The notes below the pieces were generated by a model, which saw nothing but the letters and a program-made list of their open reading frames with translations, was not told where the DNA came from and ran no database searches. Shown here piece after piece: positions 43,796 to 54,698 of a DNA stretch of 64,000 bases (positions within the stretch are counted from its first letter, which is position 1; every line of letters begins with the position of its first letter). This DNA is from Avena insularis (lineage: Eukaryota > Streptophyta > Magnoliopsida > Poales > Poaceae): positions 69,860,253 through 69,924,252 of the forward strand of contig CM042688.1 of assembly GCA_023614405.1 (NCBI GenBank), given 5' to 3'. The position numbers and the translations under genes were made by a program.

Positions 43796-44907
43796 ATCCT
43801 ACTGACACGACAGGAGAACATTAGTGCGCTCGTCGAACAAATTAACGATGTCTTCTGCTGGACGAGCAACAACTCGATAATGAGGCATCATATTCCATGC
43901 CATCCCTACCGGAGGAGGCGGCGGTCCTGCGGCAACAACATCCAGACCCACATCAGGTCGCTACATACGCACAAGTGCCAACGTAGCCTTAGCACCCGCA
44001 ACAAGTTGTTGGTGCACGCACTCACGTACTGCATCGGTGCTCTGAAACTTCCGCATTAGAGCCAACAGGCTTAAGGTTGCGACATCCAATGGAAACATCG
44101 CCTAGAATATATGCTTCAGGCATGACTGAGCTTTCTTCAAAAAATATAGTACTTGTGATACGTGATCTTGAAACATCGCTAACGCGACTACACGATCCCG
44201 ATCGGTCCAAAAGAACTCGCGAGCTTCCAGCTGATCCTGAGTCAAGCAATTTGGCCGAATGCTGAGGCAATCCCTCTCTTCCTGCGGAATGAGATTGACA
44301 ACTACAAAAGACAGCAGCATAAAGGCATCAGCCACCAGAAGACAGCAACACAAACACACTGAAGAAACAAATTCAAAGGAACACTAACATTGCAATTGCT
44401 CATTAATTTGGGCCACCTCGCGAAGAAGATAGGTTTCCCGCTCTAGAGCTTTTTCTGCTTTCGACTTCCAGACGTCGGCAATACCACGGACGACTGGTGC
44501 CTCTTGCTCTAAGTGCTTCACACGGCCGCGCAGTCGAGACAATAATGACAGCTCCTCCACCTTTGAACGTGGCTGCGCCACGGGTTCACAAGGGGAGGAT
44601 TCACCAGGCCCATCCGCAAAAGGCATATCGTGTGAATCATTCGAAGGCCCCTACCAATCAGAGGATCAGAAGAATAAGAGAAACTATGCACAAAAGGTCG
44701 AATGATGCAAGAACGAAGATATTTATGCATTAATAATTGCATCCAAGTTTTCACAGGGGAACCCCCACAAAAGCGGTCTCAAGACAAGGCTAAAACGGTT
44801 CATACAGCCACAAAAGGAGACAATGTGGACAACTACACCTACGATTCGGCACCCGCGGGCTTCTTCGACTTTGCGACAACCTCTGATGTTGTGTCCTTTG
44901 CTGCAGT
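43796..44907 (-). pseudogene. Element A antisense extra ORF (coiled-coil protein), exon-like blocks
   Basis: Four blocks read on the minus strand. The first is 44841-44907 (TTAAKDTTSEVVAKSKKPAGAES), cut by copia B. The second, 44387-44640, has MPFADGPGESSPC, VEELSLLSRLRGRVKHLEQEAPVV and WKSKAEKALERETYLLREVAQ, a strong coiled coil. The third, 44103-44281, has EERDCLSIRPNCLTQDQLEA and FFWTDRDRVVALAMFQDHV. The fourth, 43797-44050, has VHQQLVAGAKATLALVRM, PDVGLDVVAAGPPPP and a TAG end at 43797-43799. Gaps between the blocks have GT..AG-like edges (CCGCAG before the third), so spliced exons are likely, though some sites are damaged. Antisense ORFs between pol and 3' LTR are known in the Tat lineage. 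Function unknown. Confidence 0.65.
44903..44907. repeat. Probable target-site duplication of copia element B, one side (GCAGT)
   Basis: The five bases before TGTTGGGTCC at 44908. The partner would lie beyond 64000 and cannot be checked. Confidence 0.45.
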
Positions 44908-45183
44908 TGTTGGGTCCACAGCATAGAAAACAAAAAATTTCCTACGGTGTGAACTACACGCCAAGATCTATCTACTAGGTACAAAGCCACGGGGGGACAT
45001 ACATCCAACGAGAACTTACCCTCATAGACAACGAGCTTTGTTAACGAGTAGGAACTTGTGGTTGATGTAGTCGTACACTTGCCGATCTCAAGATCATGAT
45101 GAAGTCCAGCAGGTCCGGCTCCAGCACGTCCATCAGATCCAGCTCCAGCACCACCAAGTCCAAAGACATAAGCGATGCATCCG
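44908..45183 (-). repeat. Element B 3' LTR, distal part
   Basis: On the plus strand it begins TGTTGGGTCCACAGCATAG, the reverse of a CCCAACA LTR end, followed by AAACAAAAAATTTCCTAC, typical of copia LTR tails in this group. It stops at ATCCG where element H begins. Confidence 0.82.
45179..45183. repeat. Target-site duplication of element H, left (ATCCG)
   Basis: Matches ATCCG at 57889-57893 exactly. Joining 45183 to 57894 restores a continuous copia LTR. Confidence 0.95.
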
Positions 45184-45651
45184 TGTAAGATCCTCCTTAT
45201 TAAAGGAAAAAGATCCTGTGATTGCAATGCTAGTCCCTGGATCAATGCTAGCATCCACAGTTTAAGATGAAGTACACAGATACAAAGGTCGTTTATTACA
45301 GTCATTCCAGAGATAAAACATAGTCTTTTACAACTCAGGGCCAAAGGCCTAATACAAGAGTTTAAGGAATAAGTAAATAAACATAAGACTTCATCTTCAT
45401 GTGCCACAGGCAAGCATGTTGAGTGTAGACTCATGACTCCTAATCATCATCAGAGTAACCTGCAACATTACAAGTTATAGCCACAGAGGGTCAATACTTT
45501 GGAATAGTATTGGCAAGTGATACCTTAGTATATTTAAGTGGACTATAATACTATATGCATTTGGCTGGTGGAGCTTAGGCTTGCATTGCTCAAAATAGAT
45601 TTTTCCTTAACTTTTGAAAACACTAAGTTTTGCTTTGCACAAAACACCCAA

Positions 45652-45720
45652 GGCATCTACCAATCAAAGACTGAAGATCCACTCAGGGCATCTACCAATC
45701 AAAGACTGAAGATCCTTTTA
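45652..45720. repeat. 35-bp tandem duplication in element H LTR
   Basis: GGCATCTACCAATCAAAGAC and the following GAAGATCC occur at 45652 and again at 45687. The 5' LTR has the same pair at 55168 and 55203. Confidence 0.93.
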
Positions 45721-47657
45721 ACCCTTGTTCACCCACAAGTTTTATTTTGAAATTGGAGTGATGAGATTCTTGATTGCTTCCATGTCTTGATGCTCAAATT
45801 GTCCTTTACCAGGGACATGGCTAAGTACTTAGGTTTTACACTCTGCAGGTGGTGCACTTTCCCACAAGACTTGGTTTCCCAAGACAAGATCCTTGAAGCC
45901 TTTCCTTAGTCAAATGGACGCTCCAACCTATCATTCCCTCTACCACCAACTGTCCAAGAGACTAAGTTCTAGCAACCTAAGATCATGGCAGAGCCCATAA
46001 TGCCAAGTGGTTGCACTTGAAGCTTCTCAACATTTGACATCTCAAATCTCTTTGTTTCCTGGGTGGCCATCCACAAGTGAGATACACCAAGGTAAACCAT
46101 AGACATGGGCCTTGTGAACCACTCAACCAAAACCACCAAGCAAGTCCCATTCCACCCAGGAGATTCATTAACTTAGTTGTTTTATTAAACAAAAACATAA
46201 GTCCTCAGACTTAGAGATTTTTCCATAGTGTGAATATATAAACCACCCTTGTTTTCTAGTAGCTAGGCTAAGCATGGTAGTATTAGGAATCTTGACTTAG
46301 GTAATTTTCACTAAGGTTTCACCTAATAGGTTTTCCCATAGCATAGTTTATACTTAGCAAAAATTCCATGCAAGACCTATACTTAGAAAATAATACTAAT
46401 GCATATATAAAAATATAGGAAATGGAATATTCATGATGATATCACTTGCCTTGGTAGTGTGGAGAGTAGCACTCGTCACAATCACAATCACTAGCAAAAT
46501 CTACACACAAAGTGGTAGCACACAATTACACACAAATATATATACAAACAAAAATAGTATGAATGCATGCATGCATTAATCTACTAAGTGGTGATTCTTG
46601 AAAATTCTACCAAGCATGTGCAAGATTACAGAAACTAAACAAGTCACAAAGTAGCCAAGACAAACTTAATTAACCCTAAAACAAAATACTAAACTAAATC
46701 TATACTCAAAAGGCCTCAAACAAGTTTCTGCAATTTAAGCCAAACTAATGGTTACTATTTGCTAAAAAAAAGGATAGGCAGAAAGGTCTTGTTTTTCTGA
46801 ATCCAACGGTATAAAATTTGCAAAATTCCAACGTGGCATTCAAAAGTTATAGGCATTTGAATTTGGATCAAAATTCTGGTTTTAAATCTATTTTCAGATC
46901 TAACCCTAGCCACGCGTCGCTTCGGGATTGGTCGGTACCGGTTCGGTGTGGATCACCAACGACAGCCGTTGGATTTAAGTTACATCGCACGGGTCAGATT
47001 GCATACCTCTTCGCATATAAGTGATTCTATCTAAGCCTCAGGATCGAGATCCAACGGTCCTAATCTACTGACCTAGAACTGGCGGTGGAGCGGTGGCTAC
47101 CGGCGGCGGTACGGTCGGTCGACGACGGAGGCGGTGCTACAGGGGGTGAGTGAGAATGAGGAGTAGCTCACCGGGCTCAGGGGGTCACGACGATGCTCAA
47201 GGTACTCGCGGTTCGACGAGGGGTGCTCGGGTTCAACCGTGATTCCTTGCCGGAGTGGAGGACGGCGTCGGTGCGTCGGGTGGTCGTCGTGGACGTCGCT
47301 GTGAATCTCCCCAAGGCAAGGGGAAGACATGGTTAGATTCACAGAGTCAAGACAGAGTCGTGTGCGTGAACTAGAAGGCGCGGGGTGGTCTGGACTTACC
47401 ACTAGAGCTCGCCGGAGTCCGTGCAGAAGACGGTGGCGGCCAGGCGACGATGTTGCCGGAGCTATGGTCCATGCGAGAGCAAACGAAGGGTGTTAAAAGA
47501 AGCGCAGAGACTCACTGAACCAGTTTGCAAGAACGAGGCGGAGGAGCTCGAACTCACCGGAATTTGCAGGCACGATCGTCGGAGGCAGCGGGCTCTGAGG
47601 GTAATGCTCGCATCTGGTGGCGCTACGGGTTGGGTTTGAGGAGAAGAGAGAGGGGGG

Positions 47658-47666
47658 TTCTTATAG
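47658..47666 (-). promoter_or_regulatory. Putative TATA box of element H 3' LTR
   Basis: CTATAAGAA on the minus strand, in a GC-rich surrounding. The equivalent in the 5' LTR is at 57157-57165, which would be the one driving the element. Confidence 0.45.
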
Positions 47667-48411
47667 CCTGGTCACGAGCGAGAATCACTCAGCCATTGAA
47701 TCGAATTACCGCCGCGAATTAAACCTGACGCCTGCGTTGATTTGGGGATGAACTGGTCGATGCGGTGGAGCGATCTTGGCGTGGAGAAGGCCCGCTTGTC
47801 GAAGAAACGCGAGGTGTAGGTGAAGTCTGTCGGATACATTTGCGTGTGCTTTCATGGCGTGAGAGAAGGAAAAGGAGATCCCCGGGTGGACTAGATGGGC
47901 TTGATCTACTAATGGGCCAGATTCCTGGCGCTCGGCCTTTTTCCCTTGATAAATCCTTTTCTTTTTCTCAATTCATTTTCTGGTATGAATTTGATATGAA
48001 TTCAAATCCTTTTGAATTCAAACTGCTTTGGGAATTTTTGCAGGGTTCTGTGGGTTCAAAATCAATCAAATAACCAAGTGGTTACCTTGCAAAGGCTTGG
48101 TCAAGCTTGGGTTTCGAAATAAACAGAGACTTGCTCTAGTTTGCAAATGTTTTTGAGAAGGGATTTGAAAATATTTCTAAATTGGATACTTGGGTTTAAA
48201 AGCTTCACCTAGTCTTTCCATCAATGGAGGCAAGCAAACAAGTACCTAAACATTCAAATCTCAAAGGGTGATGGCCAATTGAGTTGAATTGCACACATGA
48301 AATCATAGCTCAAACTTCTGTCTCTAAATGATTTTGAGAAAAACCCTATATGAATTAATGATGCAAGAATGATATGAATGAGTTTTGAAATATGATTTTT
48401 GGGATGTTACA

Positions 48412-48425
48412 AATCTAACCCCCTT
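48412..48425 (-). other. Polypurine tract of element H
   Basis: AAGGGGGTTAGATT on the minus strand, directly before the 3' LTR. It would prime plus-strand DNA synthesis. Confidence 0.8.
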
Positions 48426-48457
48426 AAAATGAATCTCGCCCTCGAGATTCGGATTAA

Positions 48458-48682
48458 CTAACAAATAGGTGAGGTGGTCTTCCGAAGATCATCTTCTCTT
48501 TCCCATGTTGCTTCCTCTTCGGAATGATGATTCCATTGCACTTTGCAAAACTTGATAGTCTTTGTCCTTGTGACTCTTTCTGCGGTCTCGAGAATTTTGA
48601 CAGGCTTTTCTTCATAGGTGAGATCACTTTCTAGTTGAACTTCCTCCAAAGGTATGGTATCCTTCAAAGATGATTCTTCCAT
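48458..48682 (-). pseudogene. Element H chromodomain (integrase C-terminus)
   Basis: Encodes EEVQLESDLTYEEKPVKIL, then TRTKTIKFCKVQWNHHSEEEATWERE and DDLRK, the classic chromodomain of Tekay-type chromoviruses, with the aromatic residues of the VQW and ATWE strands. Chromodomains tether the integration complex to modified histones and steer insertion to heterochromatin. It is in another frame from the preceding integrase segment, so a frameshift around 48640 separates it from the rest of pol. The stop at 48458-48460 is the natural end of the polyprotein. Confidence 0.88.
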
Positions 48683-48965
48683 TTAGGTGACATTTCTTAA
48701 GTTGACTCACATGAAAAACATTATGGACTGCTGACAAAGATGCTGGTAATTCTATTTCATATGCAACTTCTCCCTTGCGACTTAGAATGTTAAATGGTCC
48801 AACATATCTTGGTGCTAACTTTCCTTTGACTCCAAATCTCTTCACTCCACGAAGTGGTGATACTCTAAGATAAGCTCTATCTCCAACTTCGTAGGTGACT
48901 TCTCTACGCTTAGCATCTGCGTAGCTTTTACATCGAGACTGGGCTATCTTCAACTGTCCCTAACC
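48624..48965 (-). pseudogene. Element H integrase C-terminal domain with GPF/Y motif
   Basis: Encodes AQSRCKSYADAKRREVTYEVGD, YLRVSPLRGVKRFG, then APRYVGPFNILSRKGEVAYEIELP and VHNVFHVSQLKKC. The YVGPF box is the GPF/Y motif of chromoviral integrases. It is separated from the catalytic core by a one- or two-base frameshift around 48953-48960 (GGGACAGTTGAAGATAG). It is followed by the chromodomain after another slip. Confidence 0.88.
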
Positions 48966-50401
48966 AATTTGACTTTTTCTTCGGCGTCTTTGATAAGATC
49001 TGGTCCAAACAAACTTCTTTCTCCCACACCATTCCATAGCAATGGGGTGGTACACTTCCTTCCGTATAGAAACTCAAATGGTGCCATCCCAATACTAGAT
49101 TGGTGACTGTTGTTGTAAGAGAACTCTGCGTAAGGCAGACTTTCATCCCAACTTGCTCCATAGTCTAGGGCACATGCCCTCAACATGTCTTCAAGAATTT
49201 GATTAGTCCTTTCTGTTTGTCCATCAGTTTCAGGATGAAAAGCAGTGCTGAATTCCAACCTTATTCCTAAAGATTCATGAAGCTGTCTCCAAAAGTGAGA
49301 AGTGAACTGAGTTCCTCTATCAGATACAATGCTCTTTGGCACACCGTGAAGGCATACTATTCTGCTCATGTAGATTTTGGCTAACTTGGCACTGGTATAA
49401 GTTGTCTTTACGGGTATAAAATGAGCCACTTTAGTTAGGCGATCCACTACTACCCATATGGAATCATACCCTGACCGGGTCCTTGGTAATCCGGTAATGA
49501 AATCCATACCAATATTTTCCCACTTCCATTCAGGAATAGGCATTGGTTGAAGCAAACCTGCTGGTTTATGATGCTCCGCTTTCACTCTACTACACACATC
49601 ACACAAAGCAATGTGTTCGGCGATGTCCCTTTTGAGATTTTTCCACCAAAATCTTTCTTTCATATCCATGTACATTTTGGTGTTTCCCGGGTGAATAGAA
49701 TATGGAGAGTTATGGGCTTCTTGTAGAATCAGTTTCCGCATTTCCGGATCTTGTGGAACACAAATACGTTTCCCGTGCCATAAAGTACCTTGTTCGTCCA
49801 TATGGAAACTTTTAGCTTTCCCTTGGCTATTCCTTTCCTTAATCTCTTCGATTTCTTTATCCGTCTTTTGAGCTTCTTTAATCTTATCCAACAAAGTGGG
49901 TTGAACATCCAAAGACATGAGATGTCCTTCAGGCACAATCTCCAACCTGAGTTCCTTGAATTGCTTACACAAGTCATCTGGCAATTCACCTTTGGTAAGA
50001 CCATTTACAAACGCTTTACGACTTAGAGCATCTGCTACTACATTTGCTTTACCGGGGTGGTATTGCAAACTCAAGTCGTAATCCTTGATAAGTTCTAGCC
50101 ATCTCCTTTGCCTCATATTGATTTCCTTCTGGGTGAAGATATACTTCAAACTCTTATGATCGGTGAATACTTCACATCGTTTTCCCAAAAGGTAATGTCT
50201 CCATGTTTTGAGTGCATGGACAACATCGGCTAACTCTAAATCATGAGTAGGATAGTTTACTTCATGAGTTTTGAGTTGTCTCGAGGCATAAGCCACAACT
50301 TTCCCGCCTTGCATAAGTACGGCACCTAATCCTTGATGCGAAGCATCACAATACACTTGGAAATCCTTTTCCAAATCTGGTAGGCACAGGTGTCGACACA
50401 A
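48950..50401 (-). pseudogene. Element H RNase H and integrase core (longest open piece, 483 codons)
   Basis: RNase H comes first: [20 protein letters not shown] with the first Asp, [19 protein letters not shown] with Glu, [11 protein letters not shown], and [15 protein letters not shown] with the last Asp. After a linker comes the integrase zinc finger ([19 protein letters not shown], then LCDVCSRVK), and the core with [28 protein letters not shown] and [19 protein letters not shown]. All three acidic core residues are present. The C-terminal end slips at 48950. This open stretch is in good condition and shows that the element is young. Confidence 0.93.
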
Positions 50402-50439
50402 GTCTCTTCTTTAATTCTTGAAAGCTAAGTTCACAACCT

Positions 50440-51330
50440 TGAGACCAAGCAAATTTCTTATCCTTCTTTAACAATTACATCATTGGTTTAGCAACCTTTG
50501 AAAAATTTCAATGAACCTACGTAGTAACCCGCTAAACCAAGGAAACTACGAACCTCTTTTACGTTCTTAGGAGATTCCCATTCGTCACAGCAATTTGAAA
50601 CTTTAGCGGGATCAATCGCCACTCCATCCTTTGTCATGACATGACCAAGAAATCCAACTTCCTCTAACCAAAACTCACACTTGCTGAATTTGGCATAAAG
50701 CTTATGTTCCCTTAGTTTCTCAAGTATCAAGCGTAGATGTCTTTCATGCTCTTCCTTGCTCTTGGAGTAGACTAAGATGTCATCGATGAAAGCGACAACG
50801 AACTTGTCGAGAAATTCCATGAACACCTTGTTCATCATATTCATGAAATCTGAGCGTTGGTTAAACCAAAAGGCATCACGGTGTACTCATACAATCCATA
50901 CCGTGGTGAATGTTGTTTTAGGTATGTCTTGCTCTCTTATCTTGAGTTGATAATAGCCTGACCGAAGGTCAATCTTCGAGAACACACAAGCTCCTTCTAG
51001 CTGATCAAACAAGTCATTTATTCTTGGCAAAGGATATTTGTTCTTGATGGTTACCTCGTTGAGAGAACGGTAATCTATGCATAATCTTTGAGTTCTATCT
51101 CTCTCTCTGAACAAAGCTGGAGCTCCCCAAGATGAAGAACTTGGCTGGATGAATCCTTTCTGCAATTGTTCTCCAAGTTGTTTCTTGAGTTCCTTAAGTT
51201 CGTCAACGATATTTTATAAGGCCTCTTTGCCTTGGTCGAACCTGGTACCAAATCTATTATAAATTCCACATCTCTATCTGGTGGCATTCCGGTAACTCTT
51301 AGGAAACACATCCGGATACTCACACACAAT
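50440..51330 (-). pseudogene. Element H reverse transcriptase (frameshifted)
   Basis: From right to left: PPDRDVEFIIDLVPGSTKAKRP, then [43 protein letters not shown] and [15 protein letters not shown] at 51165-50887. After a frameshift near 50890 come [32 protein letters not shown] with the catalytic Asp pair at 50784-50779, [16 protein letters not shown] and [12 protein letters not shown]. Catalytic residues are intact. At least three frame slips (about 51170, 50890, 50530) prevent full translation. Confidence 0.9.
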
Positions 51331-51830
51331 TGGCATACTGTCCATGCTAACCCCCTTAAGAGAATTCAGCTTACTCCCTTTAGATTTAAAATTGGACTTA
51401 AATTTTATCCTCTTACCTTCAGGGGTTGTGAGTGAAACTGTACGATTTGCACAATCTAGTACTCCCTCATACTTAACCATCCAATCCATTCCCAAAATTA
51501 CATCCAATCCTTGGGAATTCAGGATTATTAGGTTTACTGGAAACTTATGTTTTCCGATCTCTATTATTAGATCCCGGCATCCAAGACTCACTATCATATC
51601 TCCTCCCGGAGAGCTAACTTTTATCGGACACCCAATGTTTTCAGATGCAAACCCGCTTCTATCAACAAATGCTTTTGATATGAATGAATGAGATGCACCA
51701 GTATCAAAGAGTACAAATGCTGAGATGGAATTGAGTCTGAACTTACGATGTGACGCATCAGGCTCTTCATAGACCTCCTCCACATTGATGTGGTTAACCT
51801 GTCCTTTCTGAAAAGGATTGGGCTTGTTAG
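51274..51830 (-). pseudogene. Element H protease
   Basis: Contains FRLNSISAFVLFDTGASHSFIS with the catalytic DTGA box at about 51715-51690, SLGCRDLIIEIGKHKFPVNLI, and LDVILGMDWMVKYEGVLDC with the ILGMDW strand. Open to the RT lead-in VCEYPDVFPK. This is a normal retropepsin of Ty3 elements and would cut the Gag-Pol protein. Confidence 0.9.
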
Positions 51831-52937
51831 GTCCTTCAACGTTCTTCTCAGGGCACTCATGAGCATAATGCCCCAGCTTCTTGCATTTGAAGTATTCAAC
51901 CTGACTGATGTCCCTCTTAGGCTGACTTCCACTTCCACTTCCACTGTGGTGGCTCTTATGTCCACTCTTGTGATTCTTATACTTATCATTGTCATGACTG
52001 CGATGATGCTTGTTGTCATGACGGTTGTGGTTGTGGTGCTTGTTAAACTTCCCATGCTTGTGGGAACTGGTGACACTATCATCATAGTGAGATCGTTTAT
52101 GAGACGACCGAGCTGTGCTTGTCGGAGTGTTTCCTCTTCCTACTCTCGACTTGCTTCATTTTATTCTCCACAATAACAGCCTTGTCACACAGCGACTGAT
52201 AAGTTGGAACATATGCCACAGACAGCTGCAGATTCAGCTCATCATTCAAGCCTTCCAGAAACTTTTCCTTCCTTTTGGCATCAGTGTCAACCTCATCTGG
52301 TGCATAGCGCGCCAGATTGTTGAATTCTTCAATATATTCAGCCACTTGTGGTGGTACCGCTTGAGTTGTGAAACTCTTTCTTTTTCAGGCTCATCATTCC
52401 TGGTGAGATATGAGTAGTACGAAAGCCATCTTCAAAGATAGCCCAAGTCACCTCATCAATAGGTGTGGTGATCTGGAAATTGTCCCACCATGCGGCGGCT
52501 GGTCCTTCCAATAGATGTGCCGCGAACCTGACTTTTTCAGCATCTGTGCAGCCCACAGTCACTAAGTCTTTATTCACAGAACGTAGCCAATCATTGGCCA
52601 CCATGGGATCAGTCGATCCTGAAAACTTAGCTGGCCTCAGACGCAGAAATCTGGTAAGCATATCAAAACCTGGAGGGTTGTTGTTGTTGTTGTTATTGTT
52701 GTTGTTGTTGTTGTTGTTATTGGGGTTGTTGTTGTTCTGGTTCTGGATGAACGTCGTCATCATTTGCATAAGCTGTGTCTGCACATTCATCATTTGTTGC
52801 ATTTCCGGGGTAATGTTGGGATTGGGGTTGGGGTTTGCGCGACGGGGAGGCATCTGTGGTTTATTCATATAGAGATAAGAATGAGATACCCTTACATGAT
52901 TTATGCACAATACATTACACAAGCAGACACATAGCAA
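51831..52937 (-). pseudogene. Element H gag with zinc-knuckle tail, two frameshifts
   Basis: Likely start at ATG 52868-52866 (MNKPQMPPRR) or 52853-52851 (MPPRRANPNPN). After a Gln/Met stretch and a poly-Asn run coded by a GTT-type repeat (52677-52738) comes the capsid: FSGSTDPMVANDWLRSVNKDL, KVRFAAHLLEGPAAAWWDNF. It slips to another frame at about 52345 with EYIEEFNNLARYAPDEV and KRKEKFLEGLNDELNLQLSV, and slips again near 52110. The tail is His/Lys/Ser-rich with GHYAHEC. The zinc knuckle has lost its first cysteine (YFKC instead of CFKC). Confidence 0.88.
52677..52738. repeat. Trinucleotide repeat coding poly-Asn in element H gag
   Basis: TTG/GTT repeats with two TTA interruptions on the plus strand; on the minus strand AAC/AAT codons give a run of about 20 asparagines broken by Pro. 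Confidence 0.92.
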
Positions 52938-53082
52938 GCAACATGAGGATAAAACTCAAAAACAAGATAACAAAAGTCTCAAAGTAAAAACACACAAGTG
53001 GCAAGCCATCCACATGTCGGATGGTCCAATAATAAGTTCAAAAATAACAAGTGCGGTAAATAAAATAACTGAGTAGTCAAAT

Positions 53083-53870
53083 CTACTCGTCAGCCTCAAT
53101 CTCCTCCTCGACAAAGGTAAGACCTGTGTTCTCCATTGCGGTCTTGTTCTCCTCGATGGTAGTGGTCAAAGAGTCGATCTTGGCCTTGAGAGCCCTCTTA
53201 GAACGAAGCCTCTCAATCACTTTGTCTGCTCTAACTCGAAGTCCTTGGACTACAGTTCCTCGGTCATATCACGAATCCTCTTGTTCCTATCCTGGACACG
53301 CTTCTCTTGACTCTTGAACTTACGGTCTTGGGCCTCGAACTTTGCCTCCATCTCCTTGACTATCTCGTCCTGCTGCGCGAAGAGCTTGTCCTTCTCATGT
53401 TGCACTGAGCTCATCATTACTAAGCATGACGTTGGTCCTATCGGTATCCACGTGCCTAATAAGAGTCTCTAAGTCCTGCAGGTACAGGCGTATCGGCTCT
53501 GCTGTGACCCTCGAGTCATCCTCAAAGTCGATGGACTCTCCGTCATCATCACGCCTTCCGAAGGCGTGGAAGTGAGTGCCTCTAACCTGTCGGGAGTGAC
53601 GGCCTATCAGATCCTGCATGACAACCTCCATGCCTCTCTCCTGTCATCGTGCATAAGCTTGAAGGCGATGGCCTCCATAGTAGGCTACATCGGCGTCTGG
53701 CTGGTTCACCTTGAAGCCCTAGAGGTCCTTCCTCTCAAACTTGGTGAGTGGGTGCACCGTAATGATAGGAAGAGGGAGATCGAGTAAAGTAGTAAGCTCT
53801 ACGATACGAGGACCAAAGCAGGTTACTGGAACTCCTCAACAGTGCTGATGGCAATAGGCATCTATTTATA
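53083..53870 (-). pseudogene. Element H upstream ORF, part 2 (coiled coil)
   Basis: Between the PBS and gag on the minus strand. Readable blocks are ITVHPLTKFERKDL, MEVVMQDLIGRHSRQVRGTHFHAFG, SIDFEDDSRVTAEPIRLYL and a highly charged HEKDKLFAQQDEIVKEMEAKF-type coiled coil. It ends AMENTGLTFVEEEIEADE and TAG at 53085-53083. Frame slips and stops occur at about 53395, 53255, 53230 and earlier. It is not gag: the real capsid lies downstream in another frame. The function of such 5' ORFs is unknown to me. Confidence 0.6.
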
Positions 53871-54059
53871 AGATTGAAAAAGTTAGAACAACACAATTTA
53901 AGATAATCAAGTCAACATTCACACACATTCTTGGAACACACAAATCACACAAATCATGCATACAAGAATCCATTACATCAACCAAGGTTCAGACTTATTT
54001 AAGGTATCATTTTGGAAAATAAGGTGATAGGTGGTGGTCCAACTAACGAAGTGCGCTTA

Positions 54060-54557
54060 CAATCCTATCTCACTAGATCTGGTGGCTAACACAATGTTCC
54101 TAGTGGCAATCACCCTATCTTGTTCACATGCTTCTATCACTAAGTCTATAATATCTCCTCTTAAGGATTGGTTGGTGACTTCCAACTCTTGGGTATGTTC
54201 CTTCTCTTTCTCTAAGTCTTTTTGGAGGTTGAGCATCCTGCACTTGACTCTAGCACTTAGTTCTTTGATAGTCTTCCAAGTTGCTTCTTTTCAGACTTCG
54301 AAGAATGTGGTGTGCATAAAGGTGTTGGTGTACATGCAGCCTTTTTCTTTGTGGTTGTCTTCCTTGTTTTTGTACAAGTGAAGTTGCACCCAATACTCTA
54401 CTCCTTCCTCCATCCTTTGGAAAGCCCTTGTACACTTTGCACCATGTACTCCCATGGTCTCCATGAGGTCCTTTAGAATCTTGGGAAACTCAGTCTCACA
54501 CTCCAAGGTCATGGTCATGAGTGGTCCTTTCTTCACGGCTTCGTTGACGGAGTTCAT
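54060..54557 (-). pseudogene. Element H upstream ORF, part 1 (coiled coil)
   Basis: ATG at 54557 opens MNSVNEAVKKGPLMTMTLEC. The block with YWVQLHLYKNKEDNHKEKG continues to about 54291. In a shifted frame it reads TIKELSARVKCRMLNLQKDL, EKEKEHTQELEVTNQSLRG and ACEQDRVIATRNIVL to about 54060. Together with part 2 it forms a long, coiled-coil-rich 5' ORF. It starts about 130 bases after the PBS, so it would be the first ORF on the genomic RNA. The stretch 53871-54059 between the parts may be an intron or just decayed sequence. Confidence 0.55.
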
Positions 54558-54684
54558 CTACAAATAGAGATGAGAATGAGAAGATTAGAAAAGTTTACGA
54601 GAAGAATAGACAAGTGTAGAAGAAGTTAAATTTTTTCCTTAGTGGTTTCCAATCCTAGGGTCATAATCCTACAGGCAACACAGT

Positions 54685-54696
54685 GCTCTGATACCA
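54685..54696 (-). other. Primer-binding site of element H (initiator tRNA-Met type)
   Basis: TGGTATCAGAGC on the minus strand, two bases after the 5' LTR. It is the standard complement of the plant initiator tRNA-Met 3' end. Confidence 0.92.
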
Positions 54697-54698
54697 TC

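Larger units (their letters stand above)
1..44907 (+). mobile_element. Element A: Tat-lineage Ty3/gypsy retrotransposon, partial, split by element C
   Basis: Present as 1-3844 and 43345-44907, separated by the 39.5 kb insertion of element C. The order PR, RT, RNase H, second (archaeal-type) RNase H, integrase and the antisense extra ORF after pol are hallmarks of the Tat/Retand lineage. The 5' LTR and gag lie left of the window. The 3' LTR is not seen because copia element B inserted at 44908 and runs past the window end. The coding frame has many premature stops, so the copy is old and dead. Lineage is inferred from domain order and motifs, not from a tree. Confidence 0.85.
45184..48411 (-). 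repeat. Element H 3' LTR
   Basis: 3228 bases. Read on the minus strand it starts TGTAACATCCCAAAAATCAT and ends GGATCTTACA. It contains a GC-rich part (about 47040-47660 on the plus strand), a TATA-like box and a 35-base tandem duplication at 45652-45720. Confidence 0.93.

Noticed and set aside
46800..48100. Several ORFs on both strands in the GC-rich LTR of element H
   Set aside because: LTR sequence with low stop density because of base composition; frames are not kept between the two LTR copies.
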